A stretch of DNA of 64,000 bases from contig RSEE01000052.1 of NCBI GenBank assembly GCA_003971905.1, positions 124,001 to 188,000 of the forward strand. Direction: 5' to 3'. How positions within the stretch are numbered: the first letter of the stretch is position 1; each line of letters begins with the position of its first letter. The translations under genes and the position numbers were made by a program. This document shows, one piece after another, positions 1-10,898 of the stretch. Origin of the DNA: Moniliella sp. 'wahieum' (lineage: Eukaryota; Basidiomycota; Moniliellomycetes; Moniliellales; Moniliellaceae). The notes below the pieces were generated by a model that did not search any database, had not been told where the DNA came from, and saw nothing but the letters and a program-made list of their open reading frames with translations.

Positions 1-1015
1 GGAACCAGGGGGATCGCCAGGATATCAGGACCCTCCGGTTCTCGCCATCCGGTCCCGTACCCTAGGAAGCGCGTGTGGACACGGATGAACGTGGTTGACA
101 TCCGAGCGAGGAACCATTTCCACTGAGACTTGGTAGCCAACTCCTTCCAATGCGCAAACAACTTGCCCGCTGTCTTGGTGCCGTAGTATCCTCGCGTCGT
201 CAAAACCAGGGGGAAAAACGGCTCTTGAGTGCGTCCCTGGTACTTGGCGTTCTTGTCGCATTCTGCTTGTTCAAGCAGCCGAAGCAGTTCCTTCTCCGGC
301 GTTCCCAAGGCGACGCAGTGCTCTCGTGCACCAACCGCCGGTACGCGCTCTGCGCCTCTTGCGTTCCCGTGTCGCGCAGCGTGTGGTCCACCTCCATCCC
401 TGATCCTCCCAGTGCTCCAGGCCCCATCACGCGGTAGTCGGTGCGCTGTGCCCTCGGTCCGCGCCTCGTCCCATCCTCGTCCTCCATCATAGGTTCGTTG
501 CGGACGTGAGTGTCGGGGATGGAGCGTATGAGCTGGAGAATGGGCTCCCGTACTGCCTCATGCAACGCACTAAACTTGGCCTGGGTGCGGGTGCAAGACA
601 TGATGTGCTCCAGCGAGGACATGACACCGCACTTGCACATGCTGCGCGTGGTGCGGCACAGCGTGCGGAGCTGGAGACCCACCTGGACCTGCTGGTCAGA
701 GAGCAGGTACGGGACGGACGGAATGGCGGAGAGCCAGTTGTGGCTCAGCGGGTTGCTGTGCTCAAACACATGGCGACCATCGGCAGCGTCCAGCTTCTGG
801 AGCAGCTCCTGTCGACTTTGCTCCCACATCTCGCGGCAGCGCTGGCGTTGCTTCGTAAATGCGTTGGCCGTTGCCGTTTGCGGTCCCGAACGGTCAACAT
901 AAGTGGTAATAAGATAGTCGTTGACCTCGTTGGCCGCAGCACGGGCGTGGGGCGCGATATACGAGTAAAGCGGGCTGCCACATCCTCCCATCCGGAGAGG
1001 CAGGCTCATGAGCAT
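1..1015 (-). CDS. LINE reverse transcriptase C-terminal region (partial, one frameshift)
   Basis: The frame opens at an internal Met at 1,015; codons upstream (KDDHFD) also read in frame, so this is not the true start. Visible parts in order are the RT thumb-proximal LPLRMGG, a helical linker, a zinc-knuckle-like C-x-C...H...C, and a C-terminal segment with a conserved D followed by E-x-D (RTDYRV ... MEVDHT). That arrangement recalls the nuclease-like C-terminal domains found after RT in several fungal LINEs; this assignment is inference. Compared with the plus-strand copy near 43.2 kb, one G is missing near position 313, which shifts the frame; after that the LLEQAECDKNAKYQGRT frame continues to position 1. 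At the codon where the 43-kb copy has TGA this copy has TGG, so it is the better preserved one. Confidence 0.75.
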
Positions 1016-1130
1016 GTCGAAGTGGTCGTCCTTGGCACTTGGGGATCCTCGTCGCCCCGGATCCGTCTGAACTCCGTACAGAGATCAATCTCCTCAGTGC
1101 GTCACCGCGAAGGGAGACGCAATCGGTCTT
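1..1130 (-). mobile_element. Non-LTR retrotransposon (LINE), 3' half, runs off the left edge
   Basis: Read on the minus strand, this is the downstream part of a LINE polyprotein. It begins around the end of the reverse transcriptase, where a LPLRMGG motif matches the usual LP-R-GG-G segment. It continues through a Cys/His knuckle (CKCG, then LEHIMSC) to a C-terminal domain. The last part is nearly identical to a fragment at 43.04-43.63 kb. In that copy a TGA follows the shared segment directly, so the reading frame here would stop one or two bases outside the window and the 3' UTR lies beyond position 1. Upstream of about 1,130 the frame breaks and similarity to RT is lost, so the copy is probably 5'-truncated or decayed there. 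Confidence 0.8.
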
Positions 1131-1383
1131 AGTAGTGACGGGTGACGCGCAATCACATACAATACGCGTCCATGTTCAACGACGTTTTCTCAACATTTTC
1201 TCAATCTCCTGAAGAAACCTGGGAACCTGCGTATTAGGCCTGGGTTCCTGAGTGCCTGAGTCTCAGGCCCGAGGGCGTCTTCTTCAGCCCTTTCAGCCTT
1301 ATAAGCTTCAGAGCGCTCAGCCTTGTCAAGCTTCAGGCTTATATTCATTAATCATTCTTCAAGCTCTTCAATAAGCTTCAAAA

Positions 1384-1434
1384 AGCTTCACTAGTCACTA
1401 GTCACTAGCCACTAGCCACTAGCTTCACTAGCGT
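1384..1434. repeat. TCA-CTAG array (7-bp period)
   Basis: Four to five consecutive units of ACTAGTC, drifting to ACTAGCC, with an exact spacing of 7 bases. The ACTAGT core is a perfect palindrome and the extra base is always C on this strand. Confidence 0.85.
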
Positions 1435-2195
1435 CATCGATCAACGTAATAGCAGGTTACCGGTTATGCTTGACTAATATATGCACCACGCGGTGCAGTC
1501 TGTGCACATCCAGCACATCCTCCTTCTCTGGAGTCCTCATGCACTCATGTATATACTCAGTACTCAGTCGAGTGCTATTATAAGTACTAATAATAATCGA
1601 TCAATCAAAACGGTTCTCTATTCTCACTTAATTTTTGTTTTACCAATCTCTTCGTGTGCCTTAAAACGTTAAGTCATGATGCATGAAGAAAAGACCGCGC
1701 GCTACCCCTGCTTCCCCTCGTCAAGGAGAGTCCGGCTCTTCCGGTTACTTCGTCACCAAAATACTCTTGACAAGTCAGTGACTAGTGACTAATGAACGGT
1801 GACCAGAGGACGCTAGTAAAGCTTAGCTGGAAGCTCGAAGCTCGAAGAGCTTGAGGCCAGAGGCTCAGGCCTGAGGCTAGCTTGAACCTATAATAGCTTG
1901 AAGTTTGAAGTCGCTGGTACTATATTGTTCGCTTCAGCTGTCACTCATGTCACATGCCATGTCACGCGTCATCACACGTAACAAGTACTCAGAATTATTG
2001 AGCTGAAGGCGCGGGGCCTGTTGGTGGGAATGCAGGGTCTAAGAAGACGGCCTAAGAATGACTTGCCCCGGGAGAATACCCTTGTGTCAGATTATTTGTA
2101 TGCATAGGCGCAGAGGCTCAGCCCTCCGCTCATGCCCACGATCACGTCGATCAATCACATCGATCACATGCACATACCATGCAGATGTATCATAC

Positions 2196-2378
2196 ATCAC
2201 GCGTCACGCGTCACGCCTCAGACTGAGGTCTCAGATCCTCCTGAGGCTCCCGGTCACCGGTCACCGTGACCTGACCGCCTGACCGTCAGATCTGAGATCT
2301 CAGAACCCAGAACTCAGATCTCAGACTGAGTGGTTTCCTCGTGTTGAACGTTCGTTGAACGTTGAACGTTGAACGTTG
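2196..2378. repeat. Compound array: TCA with CGCG, CCGG, GATC, then TGA with ACGT
   Basis: Within 180 bp four different palindromic tetramers are punctuated by TCA or TGA: TCACGCG twice near 2,200, TCACCGG near 2,252, TCAGATC/TGAGATC near 2,287-2,325, then TGAACGT three times at about 2,354-2,375. The period stays at 7 while the tetramer changes, so this is not one expanded microsatellite. Confidence 0.85.
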
Positions 2379-3125
2379 AGGAGGTTGACGCGCTTACGAG
2401 TGGGCTCCACTAGCTCCACTCCTTCCCCACAACACCGCTCCCTAAGGCCTAAGGCCTAAGGCCTAATCCTTGCCTGGAGTTAGCGGTATAAGTACCTCAA
2501 GCTCCACGCTTCAAAAAGAGCTTCAAGCTTCAAGCTTCATATAATTCAAACGTTCACGCCTCAATAAGCTTCAAGCTTCAACCTCGTTCTAGAGGCTTCT
2601 CCGTTCCAAAACGTTGTCCTGTGTTGGGACACTAACGCAGTGTGTCAGCGGCATAGTCGGACTCTGATGGCGCTCACAACCATCCACACGACAGCTAGCT
2701 CTTCTAGTTCCGCCCGGCGGAAGTCTGGAAGTCCGACTTGCCTCCTTCTCGAAGCTTCGGTAGTCTAGCTCAGTCTTCCCTCTCTTCCACTATCTCCTCC
2801 TCCTCTTCCTCTCCGCTACTTTCTCTGCTATCGATGACCAACAATCAATATTCAACGTTCAACCCCGTCACTTGTTTTCTGTCTCAGGCTGATAAAAGTT
2901 AAGCTTCATGCAGCTTTTCAGGCTTCAAAAAGCTTCGAGCTTCAAGGCAATCGGTAGGACTATAGAAGCCGGTAAGTGCTGAGCGCTGGGACAGAGTGAG
3001 CTTCGCCGCTGCTCAGCGCTCATTAACATTTCTCATTGCTCTGTTGCTGAGGCTTTGGGCCCGTTCGCGAAGCATTTTCTTATGATTTTGGCGGCCATGT
3101 TAGCGCTTAGCGCTACGACTTAGCG

Positions 3126-6100
3126 CTAAATAACCCGACGAGCGGAAAGTATTGATTGAGGATCGAGATGATCGATCATACGCCGAGTTGTATATATGAC
3201 GGGTATGATGCATAATGCATGACACGCATGATGTATGACGCATGGCGTGGTCAAAAGACTCTCCAGTGAAGGTATGAAACCGGATAATGGAGGGGAACGA
3301 GAGAGAGGCGAAGTGTCATGCCGGATTTCGTCATGATGGGGTAGAATACGGGAAGGGAGCACAACAAAAAAGGGGGGGAATAAACATATGGGGAAGGCGG
3401 CCACGAGCCAAAGTCGAGAAAATTGCTCCGAACAGGGGACGAAAATACCAGAGAAAAGAGTAGCACCACACACCTTTTTGGTGTCAGCTGACTAGGGACA
3501 AAACACAGCGAGAGATATATAAGAACGAGGCACCTGTTTAAGGACCACACAGTGAAGGGAACCTCACAGAGAGCTTCTATTTCCTCGGCCGGACCTGACA
3601 CCTATAGGGTCCACCCATAACACAAGAAGATCAGAGAAACGATCTACTTCTTTTACTTCTGCCACTGTGGCTGTGCAGGAAGGCGATGGATGTATCCATA
3701 AACAACAATGAAGAGCAAGACTCAGACTGTGAGACGCAGGATTATGTTGGGGATTTGGGCTCTGTTGGACGGCAGAAAAGTCGGCCCTGCTATAAAAGTG
3801 AATAATGGGGAGTTACGGAAGAGGAGTGCTGGGGAAGTGTAATGATAAGGTGCGAATGCTTGTTCGTATTAAGGTAATATGCAAAGGTGGGACGGAAAGA
3901 GGAACAAGAAGGAGATATGTATATGGCATGCCGTGTATCCATGATAGTTGGAAAGCTTTTTGCCATTTGGAGAAATTGCTGTTATTGGCAGTGGGCAGTC
4001 AGTCTATATATGACCTACAAGAAGGCCCGATGTTCTTCCCGTGGTGATAATGGACACTAAAATACAGAACACTCTTATGACAAAAAGCTTACACAAACAT
4101 ATTAGGGGGAAAAAACGGCAGGCTTTGCCTGACGTGGACGTTTTGTTGTTGGGGAGTATAGAGCCAGGGCCCCGCGAGTCATCTAAGGAGGCGATGAGGC
4201 GGGAAAAATAGCTATATAGCAGACAAAAGGACGCAGAATGGACTAGAAGAGTCAAGAGCTATACGAGAAAAAGACCTGGGAGAAGAGCTAACAGCGTCGA
4301 GAGTGGTCTGTCTTTTTGTTTTATACCAGCCTCAGTGCCTAGCTGCGAAACACAACAAGCCCCAAACATGGCCCCATGAAATGAGACAGTCCAGTAAGAT
4401 CTTTCCAACAGTGATGAGCTTTGCCCAACGGCCTTAATGGTGTAGCATCCTAACATTATGTCTTGGCAATGGGGGGGGGTAAATGAATTTTGCGCATGCA
4501 TTTTTGTGGTTTACTACCGAGTGGTGTCTTTGACGCCATCCACCGCCGCCTTGAGAAAATGATGATGCGTGTTCTCCCCCCTAATCAACAGATGTAGACG
4601 TCGCCTTCTGTGCACCACACCTTTCGGAACGCAACATTTTGGTCCCATTTCTCTCCCAGTCCCTCATGTTGTGATCCGCCTCCATCCCAGATCAGCCAAA
4701 CGCTTCTGTTCCCACCTCAATACCTAGTCCGAGAGTGTGATCTGCAGTGTATATGCTTACCTTTCCTCCCACGCCAGGGTTCCTCATCTTCCCTCATAAT
4801 AATTGGCGAGATATGATTGTCCTTCTGACCTCTTGGATGCACACCTCCCTCCAGTCTGTCAGAACTCGATCCATACGAAAGAAGGCGCCTATCTCACCTC
4901 ATGAAAGAGCATCCTCTTCCAACTCTCATCAACGATAACTAGTATGCCACTTGAAACATATCAGCGCATCAGCAGAGATGGCGAAGCTTTTTGTCTGAGA
5001 ACGGTACTGTCACATTTAGTAGGAAGTGCCTCTGAAAAAAGGATGCACCATCAAATTCATCAAAGTTGGACATATACTTCGCCCCAGATAGCGCGTCTTT
5101 TGTTCCCCGGCCACTATGCTCGTTCCCCACTCAGGTATTCAGAGCCTGAAGTGTTTCCTCTCCTCGGGTCAAAAAAGTCTTGTGATCCCACATCCTGCGG
5201 CCCACTTTTGCGTAGGTTTATTGCGGATGAGACCCCTCTGTGCCTTTGTCCAGGATTTCGGCTGTTGCGGAGAGAGGGGTGATGTCCAAATCTCCTTTTC
5301 CAAAGAATGATGATGTTGCCCAAGGACGGGGCCACCCCACCAAATGTGCCCTGTTACCACCTCACCCACTATAGACTCCGCTTGTCATGGGCGGGCTCCG
5401 GACTGGAGTCTCCGACCTAAAGTTCAGGGGTGCGTTCCCTGGGAGGAGGACAGGCCACTGACGGTCGATCATCGATCCCGAACACTACTGGCAAATCCGA
5501 ACGGAGATAGAGACGAGGTGAGGCCTCCTAGTTGGGGCGTCGGCTCGCGTGGCAAGGTTGTGTATGCACCGGAAAGAAAAGGACTATTCGGGTGCCTGTA
5601 GTACATAGTCCTGAAAGTGGTTGTGGCAGAGGAAGGTTATTGACACAGGCCAAGACAGGGTAAGACAGGTCCGGTCTGACAGAACAGCTCACAACTCTTG
5701 TAGAATCGCCTCATGATCCGTACAGAGGGGACTGAGAGCAGGAGATCCACGGCAGTGGATGCCCGGTCGAAAAGATATGGAAAGACCAAAATATGGACGC
5801 TGAAAGCAGGTGGGAGGGACTGCCACAGTGAAGAACTAAGAGTATTAACAAAGGCGTTGCCTGGTGGGTCACAACGATGGATTATGAAAGAATGTTGCAC
5901 AAAAAGGACGAAAAGAGAAGAGAAAAAGACCAAGTGTGGCTGAAAAAGACGAAGTAGACGAAAGAAAAGACGAATATAAGAAGACCAAATGATCCCCTAG
6001 GGGGAAAGGAACAAGAATCAAGGGTCACATGCAGGCAGGATCTAATAAAAGGAATACAATAGATAACACAACGAATAAAAAAGAGGGAAAGGAATTGGGA

Positions 6101-7101
6101 TCAATGCCTCCCAGAAAGAATAACAGACCAATCAGGAGGGAAATGTTCTCCCGCACTCAGCTGGCAGGAACGGAAGAACAGTCAAAACTAGAAATGCTCT
6201 CGGTAAAGGGCAGGTTCTCCTCTCCCTCATCAGCTACTATATATAAAAATGCAAAAGGCATGATACATGATGCAAGAGGCCCGTGAGGCCTGAGGGGAGA
6301 ACTTCTCACGACGAAAAGGAGACGCTTAGATCAGGAAACTGACCTCCAGATCCGGAGGCTCAACTTCGAGCTCACTTGCGTCCAAGACCAAAGACCAAAT
6401 AATTGAAGTAGGATAAAACCAGGGACTCAGAAGCTCATGCACTACGGACCACTTCTGCTCGGCCATCCGAAAGGGAGAGATCAAGCTGGTTGCATAGATC
6501 CATGGGAACATGCTCCGTTGGAGCATAACCGAGTTCACATGTTTGTTCAACGTTCTGACAAGCCAGCCTACTATACTGTCTTGGAAGCCTGAAGATGTAG
6601 ACCTATAAAACCCACATGCAAGGGAGACAAAAAGGGGGAGGATGGGCTCGGTCAGCCCGCGTAACTTATTACACACGCTATATATATAGTCAGCTGCGTC
6701 AAGAAGGACCTCTGTCGATGAACTTTTGCGTATGTTGAGCCCCATAGAACCGGCAAAACATATAATACTAGCAATGCACGGTGGTTGTACTTAATCGATG
6801 CTCCGGTAGAAGTAGTTCTGGGGATAGGTACAGGAGCCTATGCGAAGGGTAGAGGGTCTTATTAAGGCACACTATCGCGGGGTGGAGGGAGCGACCGGGG
6901 GATAAAAGAGACACCAGGTGATGCCTACCACGCAGGACGGCTATTGTTGCGACGGTGACTGGCTTCACCGATCGCGGGCACTCCTGGCCTCATTAGCCCT
7001 GAGGCTCCGCGGACTCCGACGACTGTTGTGTGCGGGTGCAGCGCAGACAGACAGACAGACAGAGGTGTAAACAGATGGATGACAAGAAGGAAGAGCAGAA
7101 C
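3126..7101. other. Gene-free stretch, nothing recognised
   Basis: About 4 kb with many short overlapping ORFs on both strands, none longer than 140 codons, with no recognisable domain and no consistent intron signals. AG-rich and T-rich blocks alternate. A short motif near 6,895-6,940 (GGATAAAAGAG, then ATGCCTACCACGCAGGA) recurs in diverged form near 44,285-44,325, so at least part of the stretch is old repeat DNA. The palindromic arrays of the neighbouring region are scarce here. Confidence 0.5.
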
Positions 7102-7953
7102 TGTTACGGGGCGCTCCGGTTATCTCCGGACGCTGAGCCCCGCATATCGTAGACATCTCAGCCCAACATGCGCCAGTTCGGTTAGACTAGCGAGAGAGAG
7201 CCAGTCGACACCTTATCCTTGGTGCGGATATCATCCGCGGCCCGTCATGGTCGCACGGCTTATCGGTACCATGCTTTGTGCCTATTGCGCCCAGTCTTGT
7301 CAGAACCCTTCCTGCTGCGCCCGACTACGCAGCGTCAGCGCCTTGGGAAGCAAGGGCTGTGCATTAGTCTTTACCTTTCTGGGAAGTGCCCCGCATTCTG
7401 TCTATACTGTCATGAGGCACTTGAGGCCTGGTTCCTTCTGCTGTATATAAGCAGCCATGTCTAAGGCTTGCTAGCTGTGGTCCTTGTCGACCATCCTGTC
7501 TATTACCGTTGGTCTCCCCGATTACCAGTTCCTCTCTCGCCCTTCCACCTTCTACCACCCTTACGCTTACGAATTTACGACTTACGTCGAGTGCACTGCA
7601 AGCCGCGGTTACTCTCATCAGTAGAGCTTGCTCTTCTTTAGGACTCTGTCTGTTCCGCCAGTGACAGCGTACCAAGTGTGGTAACGCTGCGAGGAACAGA
7701 GTAATTCCGGAGCTCCTGGACCCCTTCAGCTGGTCTAACGACCTACGTACACGGCTCCTACCTCGGAGGGTCTGGACTGCGGCCTTTGCACGCAGGCAGC
7801 CACCCAAACTAGAGGATCTCTCCCTAGCCTCTATACCCGCTCGGTTCAACCAGGATCTGGAGCAGGACCTAACGTACGAGCCACCGATTGATCTGTCCAA
7901 GGGTTATATCCCTAAACTACAGGGGGGGTCCCACCTCGGGACCCCCCATGACA
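7102..7953 (+). mobile_element. Solo LTR, copy A (852 bp)
   Basis: Starts TGTTACGGGG and ends CCCATGACA. It aligns over its whole length with the element at 28,506-29,544. It is flanked by AGAAC on the left (7,097-7,101) and GGAAC on the right (7,954-7,958), a 5-bp target duplication with one mismatch. A TATA-like TGTATATAAGCAG near 7,440 probably marks the U3/R boundary, which gives the orientation. No gag, pol, primer-binding site or polypurine tract lies next to it, so it is a recombined solo LTR, presumably of a Ty3- or Ty1-like element. ORFs inside it are shadows. Confidence 0.85.
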
Positions 7954-8887
7954 GGAACCCGCCGGACGAGGAACGGAACCCGGGCGGAATCACCCGGGAG
8001 CCCGTGCCCGTCCGCACACGATGATGCGCGCGTACCCGCGTAAGCCAACGACTAGTAGCCTTCTCCTGTAGCCCTTGTCCTGCTTCCTACCACCAAGCCT
8101 ATCTCTCGCCCGCAATCGATCGCCTACGCTACTGTCCTAAACGCTTCAGCATCCATTGCGGTCTCCATAGCCGAGTGGACGAGGACGTCTACACGGTGCG
8201 GGGCGTCTCGCCCCAACACAAAAGGCAATATGGCAGTCATTTGAATGCCTTATGGGCCTTAGGCCCCTTGGCCTTAAACCCGTTTTTATATACTGCTGGT
8301 TTTTCCGGATAGGTTACCAGTTACCAGTTACCCCGGTCACCGGTCAGCCACCCCATTCCTATGCCGGCGAGTAGTAGGCCGATGGCACTTCTTGGCACAG
8401 AAGTTTATTCAACGTCAGATTAATATACTAACCTTATGACGTCTTTCGATGATCTTGACGATCGATGATCGGGCATATAGGACTCCCTGCTCAGGCGCTC
8501 AGGCGCTCAGGCCTCCGGCCCTGAAACCGGCAGGCCAGCCTTCGGGAGTTGGCTTGGGATTAGCGCTTAGCCTAAGCGCTTAGCTGATTTCAACTACGGA
8601 GGAGGTAAGGCCAGCAATCCCCAGGTTAATTCCGATTATGCGCGTTGCGTGTCTTTTACGCCCGTAGTTGGTGCATTTGTTCCAGGCCCTCCTCAGCAAC
8701 ATTCGAGATGCCGAGCTCGTCCGAGCGCATTGAGCCGCTGAACGCTGAACACTCGGCCCACGAATGCCTTGCTGTAGTTGCTGGCGATACCGGTCGTGAT
8801 ACGTCTGAGTATAAAGCAAACGCACCCAGACTCTCCGGTAGGTGCAGTGATTCTGCCCACCCCGTCCTTTTCGTTTCTTCCATCATC
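7954..8887. other. Gene-free flank between the LTR and the oxidoreductase gene
   Basis: GC-rich up to about 8,250, then arrays such as TTACCAG repeated near 8,315, a TCACCGG unit near 8,333 and GCGCTCAG repeats near 8,488. The last 200 bp before 8,888 presumably hold the oxidoreductase promoter; its leader is CT-rich (CTTTTCGTTTCTTCCATC). Confidence 0.5.
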
Positions 8888-10064
8888 ATGGCTCCTCCGA
8901 CTATTCCTGCTACGCGCAAGTCGTGGTACTTTGTCAAGTACGCGATGGCCCGCTCAACCCATCCGAGTCCTTTCAGCTACGGGAAGAGCCCATCCCAGAG
9001 TTGAAAGAGGATGACGTTCTGATCCAGGTCAACTACTTGGCTACCGAACCATCGATGCGAGGCTCGATGCGCTCTACCGAGTCCTACCGTCCTCCTGCCC
9101 CGCTCAACCAGGTCTTCTGGGCACTGGGTACCGGAACGGTGATTGCTTCCCGCTTTGATGGCTTGCCGGTTGGCACAAGTGTCTATGGCTACTTGGGCCT
9201 TACTACCCACTGGTCGTCAATGGACCAGCAGCTCTGGCGTCGGGGAAAACTGGGTTGGGCTGCACAAGGTGCCGACCCATCCCACCAAGAACGGCAGTAT
9301 CCTTGACCCTAGGGAGTTTGTGACCGCTTTTGGACCCCTGGTTTGGCTGCCTACGTTGGCCTGCTCCACCCATTGGTCGGAGCTCTCGGCCAGTTCCGCG
9401 ACACCAAACTGGAGGACGAAGTGGTGCTCGTGACTGGCGCGGGCGGCGCAACGGGCAACTACGTGATCCAAATCGCCAAGGCCAAGGGTGTCAAGAAGGT
9501 GGTGGGATTGCCTCGGCCCGGAAGCGCGAGGCGGTGCTTGCTTCCGGTGCTGATGCCTTTGTCGCCTACGGCGAGCCAGACTTCAAAAGCAAGCTCTTCG
9601 AAGCCACCGAGCGCAAGGGTACAGTGTGCGTATTCATCCATTCGCTTGGGTTTGCTTGTGAGTTGGGTTGAGTACTAACTTTCCTTGGGGGGGGGGGATA
9701 GGCTGTTTGAAAATGTCGGGGGCAGGGTGTTCCAAACCGCGCTGTTGGCACTCGAGGAAAACCGGGGCCGTGTGGCCCTTTGCGGGCTGGTGAGCCAGTA
9801 TGACGGCTTTGGAGCTGATGATGGTGTCGCTGCCAGTCTTGCATGGGCCACTGTTCTGTCGCGCCGGCTGACGGTCAACGGATTCATTTGCATTGACCCC
9901 CTTACCAAGACATTAAGCCCGTCGAGGGCCTGACCGACCTGTTGAAACAACCAGATCCACTCACCTACTACGAGCACCAGCCGTCGGGGATTGAACATGC
10001 TATCGATGCGATTTTGGCTATGCTTAATGGTAAGAATGTGGGCAAGACCACAATTGCCATCTGA
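8888..10064 (+). CDS. MDR-family NADP-dependent oxidoreductase (zinc-independent, alkenal/prostaglandin reductase type)
   Basis: Joined over frames, the product resembles medium-chain reductases that reduce alpha,beta-unsaturated carbonyls. Visible landmarks are an N-terminal LREEPIPELKEDDVLIQV strand, YLATEPSMRGSM (P-x-MRG-M is typical), then AYVGLLHP, the nucleotide-binding VLVTGAGGATGNY, then FENVGG, GRVALCGLVSQYD, and the C-terminal GKNVGKTTIAI before TGA. Zinc ligands are absent, as is usual for this subgroup. The start is the ATG of MAPPTIPATRKSWYFV. One intron, roughly 9,619-9,711, has a CTAAC branch point and ends GGGGATAG. Single bases are missing near 8,944, 9,213, 9,259 and 9,341, each repaired by adding one G, so assembly error is likelier than pseudogenisation. 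The physiological substrate is unknown. Confidence 0.85.
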
Positions 10065-10188
10065 CCGCCTTCGACGTGTTGGAATGATGTATTGTGCATG
10101 CACCTGAATTCGCCCCAAATTATAGTTCCCCTGCCGCACTGCCTCGGCATGCCCCTTTCGGTCATCGACACTGGGGAAAAAGCAGTAT

Positions 10189-10420
10189 GTTGAGGCCTTC
10201 GGGTGGCTCATGCTTTGGCCAATATGTCCTTCAGTTCCTCTCAGGCCTGGGACTGGGAGTCCGTTGTTTTCTCTCCCTTGTTTTTCTTGTTACGCAGCTT
10301 AGCCCCTGGTGGCGACAAGCTGCTTGTTGTTCCTCTGTAGGCGTTGCCGGTTGGGCTTAGACACCACCACCACCAATGAGATTGCATCACCGTCGAGGAT
10401 CATCAGGACTCCAGGTTCAT
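10189..10420 (-). repeat. 230-bp interspersed repeat, copy 1
   Basis: The reverse complement matches 29,016-29,245 almost end to end, with scattered substitutions and one-base indels. On the minus strand it contains a frame reading DEPGVLMILDGDAISLVVVV and then KPNRQRLQRNNKQ, which is kept in spirit in the second copy. It could therefore be the 3' terminal coding exon plus tail of an unidentified element. The ends read GTTGAG and TTCAT, weakly inverted. Flanking bases AAGCAGTA and AAGTAGTC (if the element is extended by one to two bases) match at 6 of 8 positions, a possible decayed 8-bp duplication. It lies 125 bp past the oxidoreductase stop codon. Confidence 0.75.
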
Positions 10421-10898
10421 CAAAGTAGTCTAGCATCATCAAGAGCAAGGACTGGTGGGTAATATATTGTTGGCTTAAAGGCCACACCCGCTATATATAG
10501 CCCTCAGACACCCTGCAAGTTGGTTACAACTCCTGTTGACTCGTTGCTGGCCGAGGCGCCGAGCACACCCTCACTGTTCACGTGCCCCAGGTCATCGGGG
10601 GGTCTGATCCACCCCAGCAGCCGCTAGTTTGGAAGATGTAAGCTCGAGCGTGCGAGTTTATAATAGTAGTATGTAGCCATTACCATTGGCTGACCCTAAT
10701 AGTATGCATGCGTGTGTGGTGTGGCCCAGCACGGCCACGCCAGTAGGGAACCCGGGGTGTAGAAAGAGGGGAACCGGAATGGTACAATAGAGAAACGAGG
10801 GACCAACAAGTAACATTACCGTTTCGCCAAATCATCGTCCTTATCCTTACTGGGGTGATGGGTAGTTCCGTGCCCAGCCACTTAACCTGGCCAGGCCG

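Larger units (their letters stand above)
1131..3125. other. Gene-free DNA with many palindromic 7-bp-period arrays
   Basis: No reading frame here resembles a protein, and short ORFs overlap at random. The sequence is patterned instead by runs of TGA/TCA alternating with palindromic tetramers (CTAG near 1,385; CGCG near 2,200; CCGG near 2,250; GATC near 2,290; ACGT near 2,350; AGCT near 2,520). Polypyrimidine tracts occur around 2,760-2,830. No promoter or RNA gene was recognised. Confidence 0.6.

Noticed and set aside
3126-3601. Two overlapping minus-strand ORFs of about 115 codons with hydrophobic stretches
   Set aside because: They overlap in different frames, derive from T-rich composition, and no intron, promoter or domain supports either.
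7364-7900. A 178-codon minus-strand ORF
   Set aside because: It lies wholly inside the solo LTR, and the corresponding frame is broken in the second LTR copy.
8165-8225. tRNA-like sequence with an A-box look-alike (TAGCCGAGTGG)
   Set aside because: No B box (GGTTCGA-NTCC type), no acceptor stem pairing and no anticodon arm could be drawn.
8888-10064. Calling the oxidoreductase a pseudogene
   Set aside because: Each break is repaired by one G in a short run and the restored protein is complete, the same pattern as in the essential uL6 and 14-3-3 genes of this window.
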